DNA of 35,593 nt from Halothiobacillus sp. (GCA_020061705.1 JAGUXT010000009.1:1-35593), one strand, 5' to 3'. Numbered from the stretch's first letter, positions 18,347-27,335 are shown. Numbers and translations are program-made. Notes: generated from the letters alone by a model not told the origin.

Positions 18347-19024
18347 ATGAGACTGCTTCGCAATTTAGCTCCAGCCCTGAGCGCATTTTTGGCACTGTTT
18401 GCTTCATCGCAACCTGCCTCAAGCGCGCCACCCGCCGAAGCCAACTCCTGCCTTGCCTGTCATGGCGCACAAGGCGAAGGCTTGGCGGCTGCGGGCTACC
18501 CACGACTAGCCGGACTTTCAGCGGAATACATCTCTGAGCAACTTAATGCCTACATTGATGGCCGGCGTGTCAATCCCATCATGCGCCCGATGGCAATGCC
18601 ACTGACGGCCACTCAAATTCAAGGCATTGCTACCTTTTTTAGTGCACTCCCTGCACCCTCCAATGTCGCTGCCGCACTCACCGACGCCACTCAAAGTGCG
18701 CTAGGACAACAACTCGCCGAACGTGGCGAGTGGAGCGCTGGCATTCCTGCCTGCTTCAACTGCCACGCACCCGGCGGGGTCGGCCTCCCCCCCGCATTTC
18801 CCCCCATCGTGGGCCAGCCCGCAATGTATATTGAGTCACAAATCCAGGCTTGGAAAAACGGTACGCGCCAAGGCGACCCAAAGAACCTCGCCAACGCACT
18901 GATGCACAACGTAGCCTTCCGGATGAGCGACACACAAACCAAGGCTGTTGCCGCATGGCTTGCTGCTCAGCCCATCCCGACCCCAAACACCAGCCCATCA
19001 ACCACAGTAAAAACCAATCCGTGA
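18347..19024 (+). CDS. tsdB: Diheme cytochrome c4-type protein, probable TsdA electron acceptor
   Basis: The 225-residue exported protein has a signal peptide (residues 1-27, ending near ASSA) and two c-type haem sites, CLACH at 35-39 and CFNCH at 136-140. The two halves are similar, as in cytochrome c4. YPRLAGLSAEYISEQL and FPPIVGQPAMYIESQI are equivalent, and a Met ligand follows each haem (MRPMAMPL and the FRMSD region). It lies 10 bases upstream of the tsdA-like gene. In thiosulfate-oxidising bacteria TsdB is a diheme c4-like protein encoded next to TsdA and takes electrons from it in the periplasm. The name tsdB rests on that context; a general respiratory cytochrome c4 is the alternative. 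The Thr/Pro/Ser-rich tail is dispensable-looking. Confidence 0.8.
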   Translation: MRLLRNLAPALSAFLALFASSQPASSAPPAEANSCLACHGAQGEGLAAAGYPRLAGLSAEYISEQLNAYIDGRRVNPIMRPMAMPLTATQIQGIATFFSALPAPSNVAAALTDATQSALGQQLAERGEWSAGIPACFNCHAPGGVGLPPAFPPIVGQPAMYIESQIQAWKNGTRQGDPKNLANALMHNVAFRMSDTQTKAVAAWLAAQPIPTPNTSPSTTVKTNP

Positions 19025-19034
19025 GAACATACCA

Positions 19035-20003
19035 ATGAGCATCGTTACGAGCGCAACATTGACACGAACTGTGGCGCTTTTATTCAGCCTCGCAAGCCAA
19101 CTCAGTAGCACACCCGCCTTCAGTGCGGACGCACAGGCCGCTCTGAATGCTTCCGCACATACCGGCGCAACATTTCAGCCGCCGAGTGAAGCTGACATTC
19201 CTGCTGGACCCTTCGGCGATACCATCCGCTTGGGGCGGGATATCATGCTTGATACCCCAAGGCATGCCGCGCGCTTTGTTGGCAACAACCTCTCATGCGC
19301 CAACTGTCATCTTGACGCAGGGCGCATGGCGGGGTCTGCTCCACTGTGGGCCGCCTACGTGAACTTTCCGGCTTACCGTGCCAAAAACAGCAAAATCAAC
19401 ACTTACCAAGAGCGCTTGCAAGGGTGCTTCCGCTTTAGCATGAACGGCAGTGCCCCACCCCTGGGCGACCCGGTGCTCGTCGCGCTCGAAGCCTATTCCT
19501 TTTGGCTGGCTACGGGGCTTCCGGTAAATAAAGAGGTTGCCGGGCGCGGATATCCCAAGCTGGAAAAGCCCGCACAAGTAGCTGACTTCTCACGTGGCCA
19601 GGCGGTTTACACGGCGCGTTGCGCACTTTGTCACGGCGAAAGCGGTGCCGGGCAAAGCACTGCAGGGCAGGTGATATTCCCGTCACTCTGGGGCAATCAA
19701 TCCTATAACTGGGGGGCAGGCATGGGGAGCATCAATAATGCAGCTCAATTTATCTACGCCAATATGCCCTACGGCATGTCATACAGCCTCACTCCGCAAG
19801 AAGCCTGGGACGTAGCCTACTTCATGAATGCGCACGAACGGCCGCAAGACCCGCGCTGGCTGGGAAGCGTCGAGGCCACCCGCGCCAAATTCCATGACAG
19901 CCCCTTTAGCCTCTACGGACAAACCATCAACGGCAATGTCCTTGGCAAGACTGGCGCACCAAAGCGTACTCAAGACAAGGATCAGGCTCATATTGCGCCC
20001 TAA
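19035..20003 (+). CDS. tsdA: Thiosulfate dehydrogenase, diheme cytochrome c
   Basis: The 322-residue periplasmic protein has a signal peptide ending near AFSA (residue 31) and two haem motifs, CANCH (88-92) and CALCH (196-200). TsdA joins two thiosulfate molecules into tetrathionate, and its active-site haem has an unusual cysteine ligand. Here Cys131 in RLQGCFRFSMNG matches that position, and the nearby block NFPAYRAKNSKINTYQERL also agrees with the family. The NMPYGM segment (243-248) supplies a likely Met ligand for the second haem. The partner tsdB lies directly upstream. Together they feed electrons from thiosulfate to the respiratory chain. TsdA enzymes may also run as tetrathionate reductase; direction cannot be told from the sequence. 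No terminator with a T tract was seen after the gene. Confidence 0.88.
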   Translation: MSIVTSATLTRTVALLFSLASQLSSTPAFSADAQAALNASAHTGATFQPPSEADIPAGPFGDTIRLGRDIMLDTPRHAARFVGNNLSCANCHLDAGRMAGSAPLWAAYVNFPAYRAKNSKINTYQERLQGCFRFSMNGSAPPLGDPVLVALEAYSFWLATGLPVNKEVAGRGYPKLEKPAQVADFSRGQAVYTARCALCHGESGAGQSTAGQVIFPSLWGNQSYNWGAGMGSINNAAQFIYANMPYGMSYSLTPQEAWDVAYFMNAHERPQDPRWLGSVEATRAKFHDSPFSLYGQTINGNVLGKTGAPKRTQDKDQAHIAP

Positions 20004-20132
20004 AAAACCCAGTGCCACATGTTGGCTTGGATGATCTTCAACATCGCCGCAACATCGCATGTGAATTTACTGGTTTGCTCTGTTATCCTCGCGCGAATTT
20101 CATAACCACTAACCTCAAGAAGATCAATCACC

Positions 20133-21062
20133 ATGAAAATCAAATACGCCGCCCTCCCTTTCGCCATGACCGCTGCCTTGATGCTCGGCGCTACCGCCAT
20201 GCCAAGCTACGCAGCCGAACCAACCGCCAAAACGCAAGCCAAGCCCGCAGCCAAATCCTCGGCCAAGAAAAACACCGGCAACAAAACTGCCGTTGCGGTT
20301 GCGGCCGGTGCTACAGGTATTGCCGGGGTAAGCAGCATCAACGCTGTTGCCGCGACATCGCAAACCCCAGAGCTGGATGGCCTCAACAAAGACTGCGCCA
20401 CAACCGTCGCCAATGCACAACTACCCCAAGCCGAAGAAGCCTGTAACAGGGCGATTGCGCTTGCTGAAAAAACCGCCCCTCAATCCAAGCCACACGCGAC
20501 CGCACTAAGCAACCAAGCGGCATTGTTTGCGGCACAAGGCAAGACAGCGGAAGCCGAAGCAGGTTACAAAAGCGCCTTGGCCATGTATGAAAAGGTACTT
20601 AACCCCAATCATCTGGCCGTGGCCACCGCGCTCAGTCAGTTGGGTGGCTTCTATTTTGTGAATGAACGCTATGCAGACGCTGCACCGCTTTATAGCCGCG
20701 CCCTCACCATTGATGAACGGGCCCTTGGTAGCGAACACCCTGAAGTCGCAAAAGACCTCTATAACCTGTCCACCGTCAACAGCTTGCTCGGCAAATACAG
20801 CGAAGCCGAAGTCCAGGGACAACGTTGCCTTAAAATTCGTGAAAAAGTTCTTACCGCGAACGACCCGGCCACCATTCGCATCCTTGACCGCATGGCACAA
20901 AATTTTGCGCTGCAAGGTCGCCATGACGAAGCTCTGCGTTTGTATGCCGCTGCCGCAAATGCCAGCGAGAAGACCTACGGTGCAGATGCCCCGCAAACAC
21001 AGATCTATAAAGTCAAACTCGCAAGCACCCAATCAAGCATGTCGGGCACTACGACACCCTGA
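20133..21062 (+). CDS. Secreted tetratricopeptide-repeat protein
   Basis: The 309-residue protein has a signal peptide (1-27, ending PSYA). A Lys/Ala/Thr-rich linker (29-51) and an Ala/Gly/Val-rich stretch (52-76) follow. The rest is made of kinesin-light-chain-type TPR units of about 42 residues, each with a pattern such as AEAGYKSALAMYEKVLNPNH, AAPLYSRALTIDERALGSEH or AEVQGQRCLKIREKVLTAND. TPR units bind other proteins, so it is likely a periplasmic scaffold; no partner can be named. The hydrophobic Ala/Gly stretch might be a membrane anchor. The gene stands alone, 129 bases after tsdA and 53 before the ABC transporter genes. Confidence 0.75.
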   Translation: MKIKYAALPFAMTAALMLGATAMPSYAAEPTAKTQAKPAAKSSAKKNTGNKTAVAVAAGATGIAGVSSINAVAATSQTPELDGLNKDCATTVANAQLPQAEEACNRAIALAEKTAPQSKPHATALSNQAALFAAQGKTAEAEAGYKSALAMYEKVLNPNHLAVATALSQLGGFYFVNERYADAAPLYSRALTIDERALGSEHPEVAKDLYNLSTVNSLLGKYSEAEVQGQRCLKIREKVLTANDPATIRILDRMAQNFALQGRHDEALRLYAAAANASEKTYGADAPQTQIYKVKLASTQSSMSGTTTP

Positions 21063-21115
21063 TCTCATTGCTTGAGCCAAAGCCTGCTCCGACTGAACAC
21101 CCAACGAGATAGCGC

Positions 21116-22099
21116 GTGAGTCATTGCTTCGGGCGCTCAACAACAACGGATTCCACACCGGCCGTTCTCGCAAGAGGGCTGTGCAAAACCTTCAAGCACA
21201 AAACGCTGGGTGAAACCGTTGCAGTCGACAGGCTGGATCTGTGCGTGCCGCGCGGCGTTTGCTTCGGCCTACTCGGTCCAAACGGCGCGGGCAAAACAAC
21301 GACGCTACGCATGTTGCTCGGCACCATGCCGCCCTCATCGGGTTCGTTGGAAATTCTTGGCCTGACCATGCCGGGTGATGAGTGTCTTGTGCGAGCCAAG
21401 CTCGGCATCGTGCCCCAAGCTGACAACCTTGACCCCGACCTTAGTGTGATCCAGAACCTGCGCGTCTACGCCAGTTTTTTTGGACTCCCGCATCAAAACC
21501 TCGACGCCCATCTCGATCAGTTGCTTGCCTTCGCCAATCTAACTGATCGTCGAGAGCATCAAGTTGAAAGCCTATCCGGAGGCATGAAGCGTCGCCTCAC
21601 TTTGGCACGCGCACTCATCAATGCACCCGAACTTGTCGTACTTGACGAGCCGACCACCGGCCTCGACCCGCAAGCGCGCCATACGCTGTGGAGCCGCCTT
21701 GAAGAACTCAAAGCCCAAGGCACCACCTTGCTGCTCACCACGCATTACATGGACGAAGCCGAACGCCTGTGTGATGAGCTGGTGGTCATGGATCATGGTC
21801 GTGTACTCGACCAAGGCTCGCCGCAAGCATTGATTGCCCGCCATGTCGAGCCGTGGGTGATTGAAATTCGCCATGCGGCAGCCGTAGCGCAACACTATGC
21901 CTGCTTGGACGGTGTTGGTAAGTTGGAGCAACACGGCTCCAGCCTGTTTCTCTACACCCACGACCGTCATCATGCGCTGACAAGGATTGAAGCACTGGCC
22001 CCCACACTTGTTGCGCCCCCCATTCTGCTGCAGCGCCCCGCCGGGCTTGAGGATGTATTCCTGCGCCTTACCGGACGCGACCTACGGGAGGGAGCATGA
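21116..22099 (+). CDS. ABC-2 transporter ATP-binding protein, NodI-like
   Basis: The 327-residue ATPase has a P-loop GPNGAGKTT (54-62), the signature LSGGM (153-157), a Walker B VVLDEP (174-179) and the switch histidine in TTHYMDEAERLCD. Its length and C-terminal domain fit the NodI/DrrA group of exporter ATPases. The start is a GTG at 21116 because no suitable ATG exists; the ribosome site is poor. Its end overlaps the permease start by 4 bases (ATGA). NodI was named for nodulation-factor export, but relatives outside rhizobia are common and export unknown lipids, polysaccharide parts or drugs; symbiosis is not implied. Confidence 0.88.
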   Translation: MSHCFGRSTTTDSTPAVLARGLCKTFKHKTLGETVAVDRLDLCVPRGVCFGLLGPNGAGKTTTLRMLLGTMPPSSGSLEILGLTMPGDECLVRAKLGIVPQADNLDPDLSVIQNLRVYASFFGLPHQNLDAHLDQLLAFANLTDRREHQVESLSGGMKRRLTLARALINAPELVVLDEPTTGLDPQARHTLWSRLEELKAQGTTLLLTTHYMDEAERLCDELVVMDHGRVLDQGSPQALIARHVEPWVIEIRHAAAVAQHYACLDGVGKLEQHGSSLFLYTHDRHHALTRIEALAPTLVAPPILLQRPAGLEDVFLRLTGRDLREGA

Positions 22100-22869
22100 A
22101 TTTCACACCCAACCTGCGCGGCGCAGGAGCCGTTTTCTCACGCAACCTTCTTGTCTGGCGGCGTTTATTCTGGCCGGCACTGGTGATGAATTTTGGCGAA
22201 CCCGCACTCTACCTGCTCGGCCTCGGCCTTGGGCTCGGACATTTTATCGGCGAGATGGATGGCGTAAGCTACCTCGCTTTTCTCGCCTCCGGCATCCTAG
22301 CCTCGTCCGCCATGAACACGGCGAGTTTTGAGGGCATGTATTCGGTGTACACCCGGATGGGGCCGCAAAAAACCTACGACGCCATGCTGGCGACACCCCT
22401 GCGCGTGCAAGACATCGTGTTCGGTGAAATGCTGTGGTGCGCGGCCAAAGCGGCTTTTAGTGCGGTTGGCATTTTCATCGTCGCTCTTGCGCTCGGCCTC
22501 ATCACCAGCCCTTCGGCATTGTGGGTAGTGCCTGCTGCCATACTCATCGGACTGGCTTTCGCTGGCCCCGCCATCATGATGAGCGCCATCGCGCGCAACT
22601 ACGACTTTTTCAATTATTACGTGGTGTTGTTACTCACGCCGATGCTACTAGTGTCCGGCGTTTTTTACCCCGTGGACAGTCTGCCTGCGGGTTTGCGTCC
22701 CTGGCTCGACCTACTCCCCCTTACCCATGCCGTTGAATTGATGCGCGGCCTCATGCTTGAGGATGTAGCGCTTTTACGGCCATGGTCTAACATTGCAGTG
22801 TTAAGCCTGTATGTCTTTTTTGGTTTTTATGTCGCCACATGGCTTGTCCGTCGCCGCCTTCTGGAGTAA
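22096..22869 (+). CDS. ABC-2 transporter permease, NodJ-like
   Basis: The 257-residue protein has six predicted membrane segments and the ABC-2 pattern, including FWPALVMNFGEPALYLLGLG near the start, YDAMLATPLRV in the cytoplasmic coupling region, and LLLTPMLLVSGVFYPVDSLP, the conserved block before the last helices. It pairs with the upstream NodI-like ATPase, whose stop overlaps this ATG. The stop codon is 6 bases from the start of the diguanylate cyclase gene, and a GGAG just before the stop probably serves the latter. The substrate is unknown. Confidence 0.87.
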   Translation: MNFTPNLRGAGAVFSRNLLVWRRLFWPALVMNFGEPALYLLGLGLGLGHFIGEMDGVSYLAFLASGILASSAMNTASFEGMYSVYTRMGPQKTYDAMLATPLRVQDIVFGEMLWCAAKAAFSAVGIFIVALALGLITSPSALWVVPAAILIGLAFAGPAIMMSAIARNYDFFNYYVVLLLTPMLLVSGVFYPVDSLPAGLRPWLDLLPLTHAVELMRGLMLEDVALLRPWSNIAVLSLYVFFGFYVATWLVRRRLLE

Positions 22870-22875
22870 GTCCCC

Positions 22876-24792
22876 TTGCAGACTGTGCCATTTAAAGCTT
22901 CATCGTCATGGTTTTCACCCAGTACAGTCAGCCTGGTGCAAGCCAACCTTTTGGTGGGTTTGTTCTATCTTTTGTTTGTTATCCTAATCGCACTGGCGTT
23001 CCCCGCAGTATCGCCCGTCTGGCCCTCCGCTGCCGTCGCAATGTTTGCCGTTTTAATCGGTGGTTGGCGCTGGTTGCTTGGCATCGCCATCGCTTCATGG
23101 CTTGGCAACGATCTGTTCATGGCGTGGTCAACCGAGTGGGCATTGTGGATTACCCTCGGCAACGTCCTTGGCCCCTTGACCGGCTCCCTCATCCTGCATC
23201 GTTTTATTCCGGACACCAGTCTCGCCCTGGAATCCGGGCGCGGTGTGGCTCTGTTCAGCATAATCGCGGCACTGAGTGGCGCAATTTCAGCCACCTTTGG
23301 TGGGTTCGCTACCATTGCAGATATCCGGCCTGACCTGTCATTTAATGATGCCTTTTTCTCCTGGATTGTCGGAGACTTCACCGCCGTTTTGATGCTCACT
23401 CCGGCCTTTGTGCTCTGGTGGAAAGACTCACGTGCACCATGTCAATTATTGCGTGGTGACTCGGAGATGTGGCTGGCCGCGACCACCTTGATCATAATGA
23501 CGGCCATCCTGTTTTTCATGCCTGCCACAAGCGCCGCATCCCTCATACGCACCGGGACATTCCTGATTCTTCTGCCTCTTGTGTGGGTTGCGTTGCGTTT
23601 TCCGCAACGCAGCACGTTCACCTTAATGTCAATCATTTTCGCCCTTAGCGTAACGGGCACATGGTTGGAAAAGGGAGTCATCTCACAGCTTCCAGAGCCA
23701 TACACTCGCCTGCAAATTATTCTCATGGCCATGAGCATGGTCACACTGCTGGTCAGCGCCATGTCTCTTGAGCGTCGCCGTGTGCTTGATGCACTTGGCG
23801 CGAGTTATAACACCCTCGAAGAGCGCGTGACCGAACGCACGCAACAACTGCGAGACAACCTGAAATATCTGGAAATGTTGCTCGATAATGTGCCGGTGCC
23901 AATGGTGATTACCCGCCCGGATCAGTCCGTAGTGATTTATGCCAACCTTGCGGCGTCCGATTATTCCGGCTTCTCAATCGCCCGCATGGTCGGGAGCAGC
24001 AGCATGTCCTATTTCCATCACCTTGAAGACTTCAAGGCGCTGGAACAAAAACTCCAGGAAGAAGGCTCACTCAGCTCTCACGAAGTCGCTTTACGCCACC
24101 GTGATGGTCACACACTTTGGGCGCTACTTTCTGCCGTGCCCTCACGCTACAACGACATCCCAGTGATGATGTTTGCTTTCCAAGACATCAGCCCGGCCAA
24201 ACAACGCGAGCTTGACCTGGAACAGCTTGTTAGCACGGATACTTTGACTCACCTTGCCACCCGTCGGCATTTTATGCAGCGTGGCAATGAGGTTTTGCTC
24301 ACGGCTGAGCGCAATGGACATACTCTCGCGCTATTCATACTTGATATCGACCACTTCAAAAAAATCAATGACACCTACGGCCACCCTGCGGGCGATCTCG
24401 TGCTGCGCCGTGTCGCCGAAGCCTTTCGTTCATCTCTGCGTCCCGGCGATTTGTGCGGGCGTCTTGGCGGAGAGGAGTTCGGCGTGATCCTGATCAACAC
24501 CGATCACGCGTCTGCTCATAACGGCGCGGAGCGCTTGCGCCAGGTTATCAACGAGCTGCACATTCAATTGGACGATGGCGGCCACGTTAACCCCAGTGTC
24601 AGTATTGGTGGGGTGCTTCTTTTGCCGTCAGGGGTGGCACATACTTCAAGTCCGAATCTGGACGAAGCCATTGCTGCTGCCGACCAAGCCTTATATCGAG
24701 CCAAAAACACCGGGCGCAACCGCGTTGTATTTGCGCCGCCCATGGTTTTCAAACACTCCGCCACTCATACCGTAACACCTTTAGAACACTAA
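22876..24792 (+). CDS. Membrane diguanylate cyclase: MASE1, PAS and GGDEF domains
   Basis: The 638-residue protein is a c-di-GMP-synthesising sensor. Residues about 20-300 have eight or so membrane helices of MASE1 type (PVWPSAAVAMFAVLIGGWRW, WLGNDLF). A short coiled coil (300-330) leads to a PAS domain (about 335-445), then a GGDEF domain (about 450-625). The active loop is GGEEF at 531-535, so the enzyme should be active, and an RxxD inhibitory site is present just before it (Arg522 to Asp525). The start is uncertain: a TTG at 22876 has GGAG 9 bases upstream, and a GTG at 22885 is possible. It is probably co-transcribed with the NodIJ-like exporter upstream and the HAD gene downstream, so c-di-GMP signalling may be tied to export; this is inference. 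Confidence 0.9.
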   Translation: MQTVPFKASSSWFSPSTVSLVQANLLVGLFYLLFVILIALAFPAVSPVWPSAAVAMFAVLIGGWRWLLGIAIASWLGNDLFMAWSTEWALWITLGNVLGPLTGSLILHRFIPDTSLALESGRGVALFSIIAALSGAISATFGGFATIADIRPDLSFNDAFFSWIVGDFTAVLMLTPAFVLWWKDSRAPCQLLRGDSEMWLAATTLIIMTAILFFMPATSAASLIRTGTFLILLPLVWVALRFPQRSTFTLMSIIFALSVTGTWLEKGVISQLPEPYTRLQIILMAMSMVTLLVSAMSLERRRVLDALGASYNTLEERVTERTQQLRDNLKYLEMLLDNVPVPMVITRPDQSVVIYANLAASDYSGFSIARMVGSSSMSYFHHLEDFKALEQKLQEEGSLSSHEVALRHRDGHTLWALLSAVPSRYNDIPVMMFAFQDISPAKQRELDLEQLVSTDTLTHLATRRHFMQRGNEVLLTAERNGHTLALFILDIDHFKKINDTYGHPAGDLVLRRVAEAFRSSLRPGDLCGRLGGEEFGVILINTDHASAHNGAERLRQVINELHIQLDDGGHVNPSVSIGGVLLLPSGVAHTSSPNLDEAIAAADQALYRAKNTGRNRVVFAPPMVFKHSATHTVTPLEH

Positions 24793-24801
24793 CGTCAGAC
24801 C

Positions 24802-25269
24802 ATGCTATCCATTCAATGTCCTGGCCAAGTGCCTTTAGAACTGCATCACCTCGTTCTTGATTTCAACGGCACCCTCGCCCTGCGCGGCGCAGTGGTCGAT
24901 GGCACTGCGGAACGCTGCCACAAGCTCAGCCAACACCTTCAACTCCACTGTGTCACGGGCGACACATACGGCACGGCAAAAGACGCACTAGCGGGATTGC
25001 CTATTCAACTCCATGTCCTCCCACCCACTGGACAATCGCTCGCCAAACGTGATTTCGTGAGCCACCTGCAAGGCGGCGTGTGCGCGATCGGCAACGGCTG
25101 GAATGATCGTTTGATGCTGACTGAAGCCGACCTGGGTTTAGCCATCATAATGAGCGAAGGCGCGGCAAGTGCCACACTGATGGCCGCCAATGCCACATTT
25201 ACCAGCATTCTGGATGCGCTGGACGCGTTAAGCATCCCCGAGCGCATGGTGGCTTTGTTGCGTGATTAG
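24802..25269 (+). CDS. Small HAD-superfamily protein, soluble P-type-ATPase-like
   Basis: The 155-residue protein has HAD motifs: DFNGT at 20-24 (motif I), Thr52 in VTGD (motif II), Lys82 in AKRDF (motif III) and GNGWND at 97-102 (motif IV). In most HAD phosphatases the second residue after the nucleophile Asp is another Asp acting as acid/base; here it is Asn22. P-type ATPases also lack that Asp (DKTGT), and the size and GNGWND block fit the soluble P-type-ATPase-like group. It has no cap domain. The gene starts 9 bases after the diguanylate cyclase stop, so it probably belongs to that operon. The substrate is unknown. Confidence 0.72.
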   Translation: MLSIQCPGQVPLELHHLVLDFNGTLALRGAVVDGTAERCHKLSQHLQLHCVTGDTYGTAKDALAGLPIQLHVLPPTGQSLAKRDFVSHLQGGVCAIGNGWNDRLMLTEADLGLAIIMSEGAASATLMAANATFTSILDALDALSIPERMVALLRD

Positions 25270-25321
25270 GCTACTACAATGTAACAGCATCTTTTTTTGT
25301 CCATGCACCCAGGAGTCCCCC

Positions 25322-25747
25322 ATGAAACATAAACTACTCACCGCCGCCATCCTTGGTCTGAGTCTCGTCACCGCACCGCTGTATGCAGCACCTGCGCGTG
25401 AACTGTCCGAGCCAATCGTCGAACTGATGCCCGTGGTTAAAAAGCTGACCCCAGAATTAAAGCTTTCCGCCGAGCAACAAGCCAAGCTCAAGACATGGAT
25501 GGAAACGGCTCCTGCCAAGCGTCAAGCCGTCGAGGCCGAAGCCCTGGAAATGCGCAAGCAACTGCGTGCCGCTATCCTCAGCGGTGCGGATGACGCGGTG
25601 CGCCAAGACCTGCTCAATCAGGTCGGCCAAAAAGAAACCCAATTGTTGACCATGCGCAGCAAGTGTACTGACTTTTTGCGTGAACTGCTCACCCCAGCGC
25701 AATTCACCCAGGTACGCGAAGCCTACGAGGCCAGCCGCGCCAAGTAA
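25322..25747 (+). CDS. Spy/CpxP-like periplasmic helical protein
   Basis: The 141-residue product has a signal peptide (1-22, ending PLYA) and an all-helical, charged mature part. The blocks LKLSAEQQAKLKTWM and LLTPAQFTQVREAY resemble the LTxxQ repeats of the Spy/CpxP/ZraP group. Those are periplasmic chaperones or metal-binding stress proteins. The ATG at 25322 is chosen because AGGAG lies about 7 bases before it and the signal peptide follows; the frame extends to 25262 without sense. A strong terminator follows (25765-25791). Family membership is suggested by pattern only, since these proteins are weakly conserved. Confidence 0.6.
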   Translation: MKHKLLTAAILGLSLVTAPLYAAPARELSEPIVELMPVVKKLTPELKLSAEQQAKLKTWMETAPAKRQAVEAEALEMRKQLRAAILSGADDAVRQDLLNQVGQKETQLLTMRSKCTDFLRELLTPAQFTQVREAYEASRAK

Positions 25748-25764
25748 TTGACATGACAACGCAC

Positions 25765-25791
25765 AAGGCGGCTTCAAAGCCGCCTTTTTTT
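25765..25791 (+). terminator. Intrinsic terminator after the Spy-like gene
   Basis: GGCGGCTT and AAGCCGCC form a GC-rich hairpin (arms 25767-25774 and 25777-25784) followed by seven T. It lies 17 bases after the stop codon of the plus-strand gene, between it and the convergent comM. Confidence 0.9.
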
Positions 25792-25859
25792 ATGCCTAAA
25801 TCTCGGCTCAACCACCTTTGAAGCAAGAACCAGGGGTCATGGAACGAGGCGGAAATGAT

Positions 25860-27335
25860 TTACCACTGCAATTCACGATAACCCATCGCCTCGGCCAAAT
25901 GCTCAGTGCGAATCACCGCAACGCCCGCCAAATCAGCAATGGTGCGTGCCAGGCGCAACACTTTATCGCGCCCACGCGCCGACAAATTCAAACGCTCCAT
26001 CGCCTGCTCCAAGAGCGCATTTTCCGCTGCCCCCAGACGTGCATGTCGCGCCAAAACCGCAGCCCCCAACTGTGCATTCGGCAACCCCGCCCGCGCCACC
26101 TGCAATGCCCGTGCCTGCTCAACCCGCGTGCGCACCGTCGCCGTCGTCTCCCCATCCTGCGGCGCGTCCTGGCGCAAATACTCCTTGGGCACAGCGGGTA
26201 GACTGAGCTGAATATCAATCCGATCCAGCAGCGGCCCGGATAAGCGCGCGCGATAACGCCGTCCCGCCTCAGGGTCGCTATCGTCGCCTTTGGGGCTGGG
26301 GTTCATGGCCGCAATCAACTGAAACCCCGCCGGAAACTCCACTTGCCGTGCCGCACGTGAAATCACCACCCGCCCGGTTTCCAGTGGTTCACGCAGCACC
26401 TCCAATGCCCGGCGATCAAACTCCGGCAATTCATCGAGAAACAAAACACCGTGATGAGCCAATGAAATCTCACCAGGGCGCGGTTGTCCGCCACCACCAA
26501 TCAAGGCTACCGCTGAAGCCGTGTGATGCGGTGCACGAAAAGGGCGCACGCCCCATACCGCATCGTTGAATCCCTGCGAACTGACCGACCAAATCGCCGC
26601 ACTTTCCAGCGCTTCCACTTCCGTCATACTCGGCAAAAGCCCGGCAAAACGTTGCGCCAACATACTTTTACCCGCGCCCGGCGGGCCGATCATCAGCAGG
26701 TTGTGCCCGCCCGCGGCAGCAATCTCCAGGGCACGTTTGGCACGGTGCTGACCGCGCACATCGCATAAATCCAGGCCGGCTTGCAGTTCGGCAATCTGCG
26801 GCGCTTCAGCCAAACTCAATACATCCACCGCCAGTAAATGCGCGACCACTTCGCGCAAATGCCCTGCACCAAAAACGCGCACGCCTGAAACCCGCGCCGC
26901 TTCGGCGGCATTTTCACTGGGCACAATCAGGGCACGACCGGCATCCCGCGCACGCACCGCAGCTGGCAACACCCCAGGCACCGGGCGAAGTTGACCACTT
27001 AAAGCCAATTCACCCAAAAATTCATAACCTACAAGATGCTGCGGAGGAATTTGTCCGGTCGCAGCCAGTAAGCCCAGCGCCATGGCCAAATCAAAGCGCC
27101 CGCCCTCCTTGGGCAAGTCCGCCGGAGCCAAATTGACCGTAATTCGGCGCGGCGGCATTTCATAACCACAGGTTAACAGTGCCGCACGCACCCGCTCACG
27201 GCTTTCGCGCACCGCCGCTTCTGGCAAGCCAACCAAAGCAAACGCGGGTAAACCATTGGCCACATGCGTTTCCACACTGACCAAGGGCGCATCAACGCCG
27301 AGCTGGGCGCGCGCGTAGCTTAAAGCCAGTGACAT
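25860..27335 (-). CDS. comM: YifB/ComM family Mg-chelatase-like AAA+ ATPase
   Basis: The 491-residue product begins with a Lon-protease-like fold (SLALSYARAQLGVDAPLVSV, APADLPKEGGRFDLAMALG). An AAA+ module follows, with Walker A GPPGAGKS (217-224) and Walker B VLFLDE (297-302), and a C-terminal helical domain. ComM is a hexameric helicase that extends branch migration during natural transformation, although most carriers of the gene are not known to be competent. The ATG follows the ubiK stop without a gap (TAAATG), so the two are coupled. The length is close to the usual 500 residues. Confidence 0.92.
   Translation of the reverse strand: MSLALSYARAQLGVDAPLVSVETHVANGLPAFALVGLPEAAVRESRERVRAALLTCGYEMPPRRITVNLAPADLPKEGGRFDLAMALGLLAATGQIPPQHLVGYEFLGELALSGQLRPVPGVLPAAVRARDAGRALIVPSENAAEAARVSGVRVFGAGHLREVVAHLLAVDVLSLAEAPQIAELQAGLDLCDVRGQHRAKRALEIAAAGGHNLLMIGPPGAGKSMLAQRFAGLLPSMTEVEALESAAIWSVSSQGFNDAVWGVRPFRAPHHTASAVALIGGGGQPRPGEISLAHHGVLFLDELPEFDRRALEVLREPLETGRVVISRAARQVEFPAGFQLIAAMNPSPKGDDSDPEAGRRYRARLSGPLLDRIDIQLSLPAVPKEYLRQDAPQDGETTATVRTRVEQARALQVARAGLPNAQLGAAVLARHARLGAAENALLEQAMERLNLSARGRDKVLRLARTIADLAGVAVIRTEHLAEAMGYRELQW

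Noticed and set aside
21116-22869. Symbiotic nodulation genes nodI/nodJ
   Set aside because: The resemblance is to a broad exporter family, and no nodulation gene is nearby, so the symbols were not assigned.
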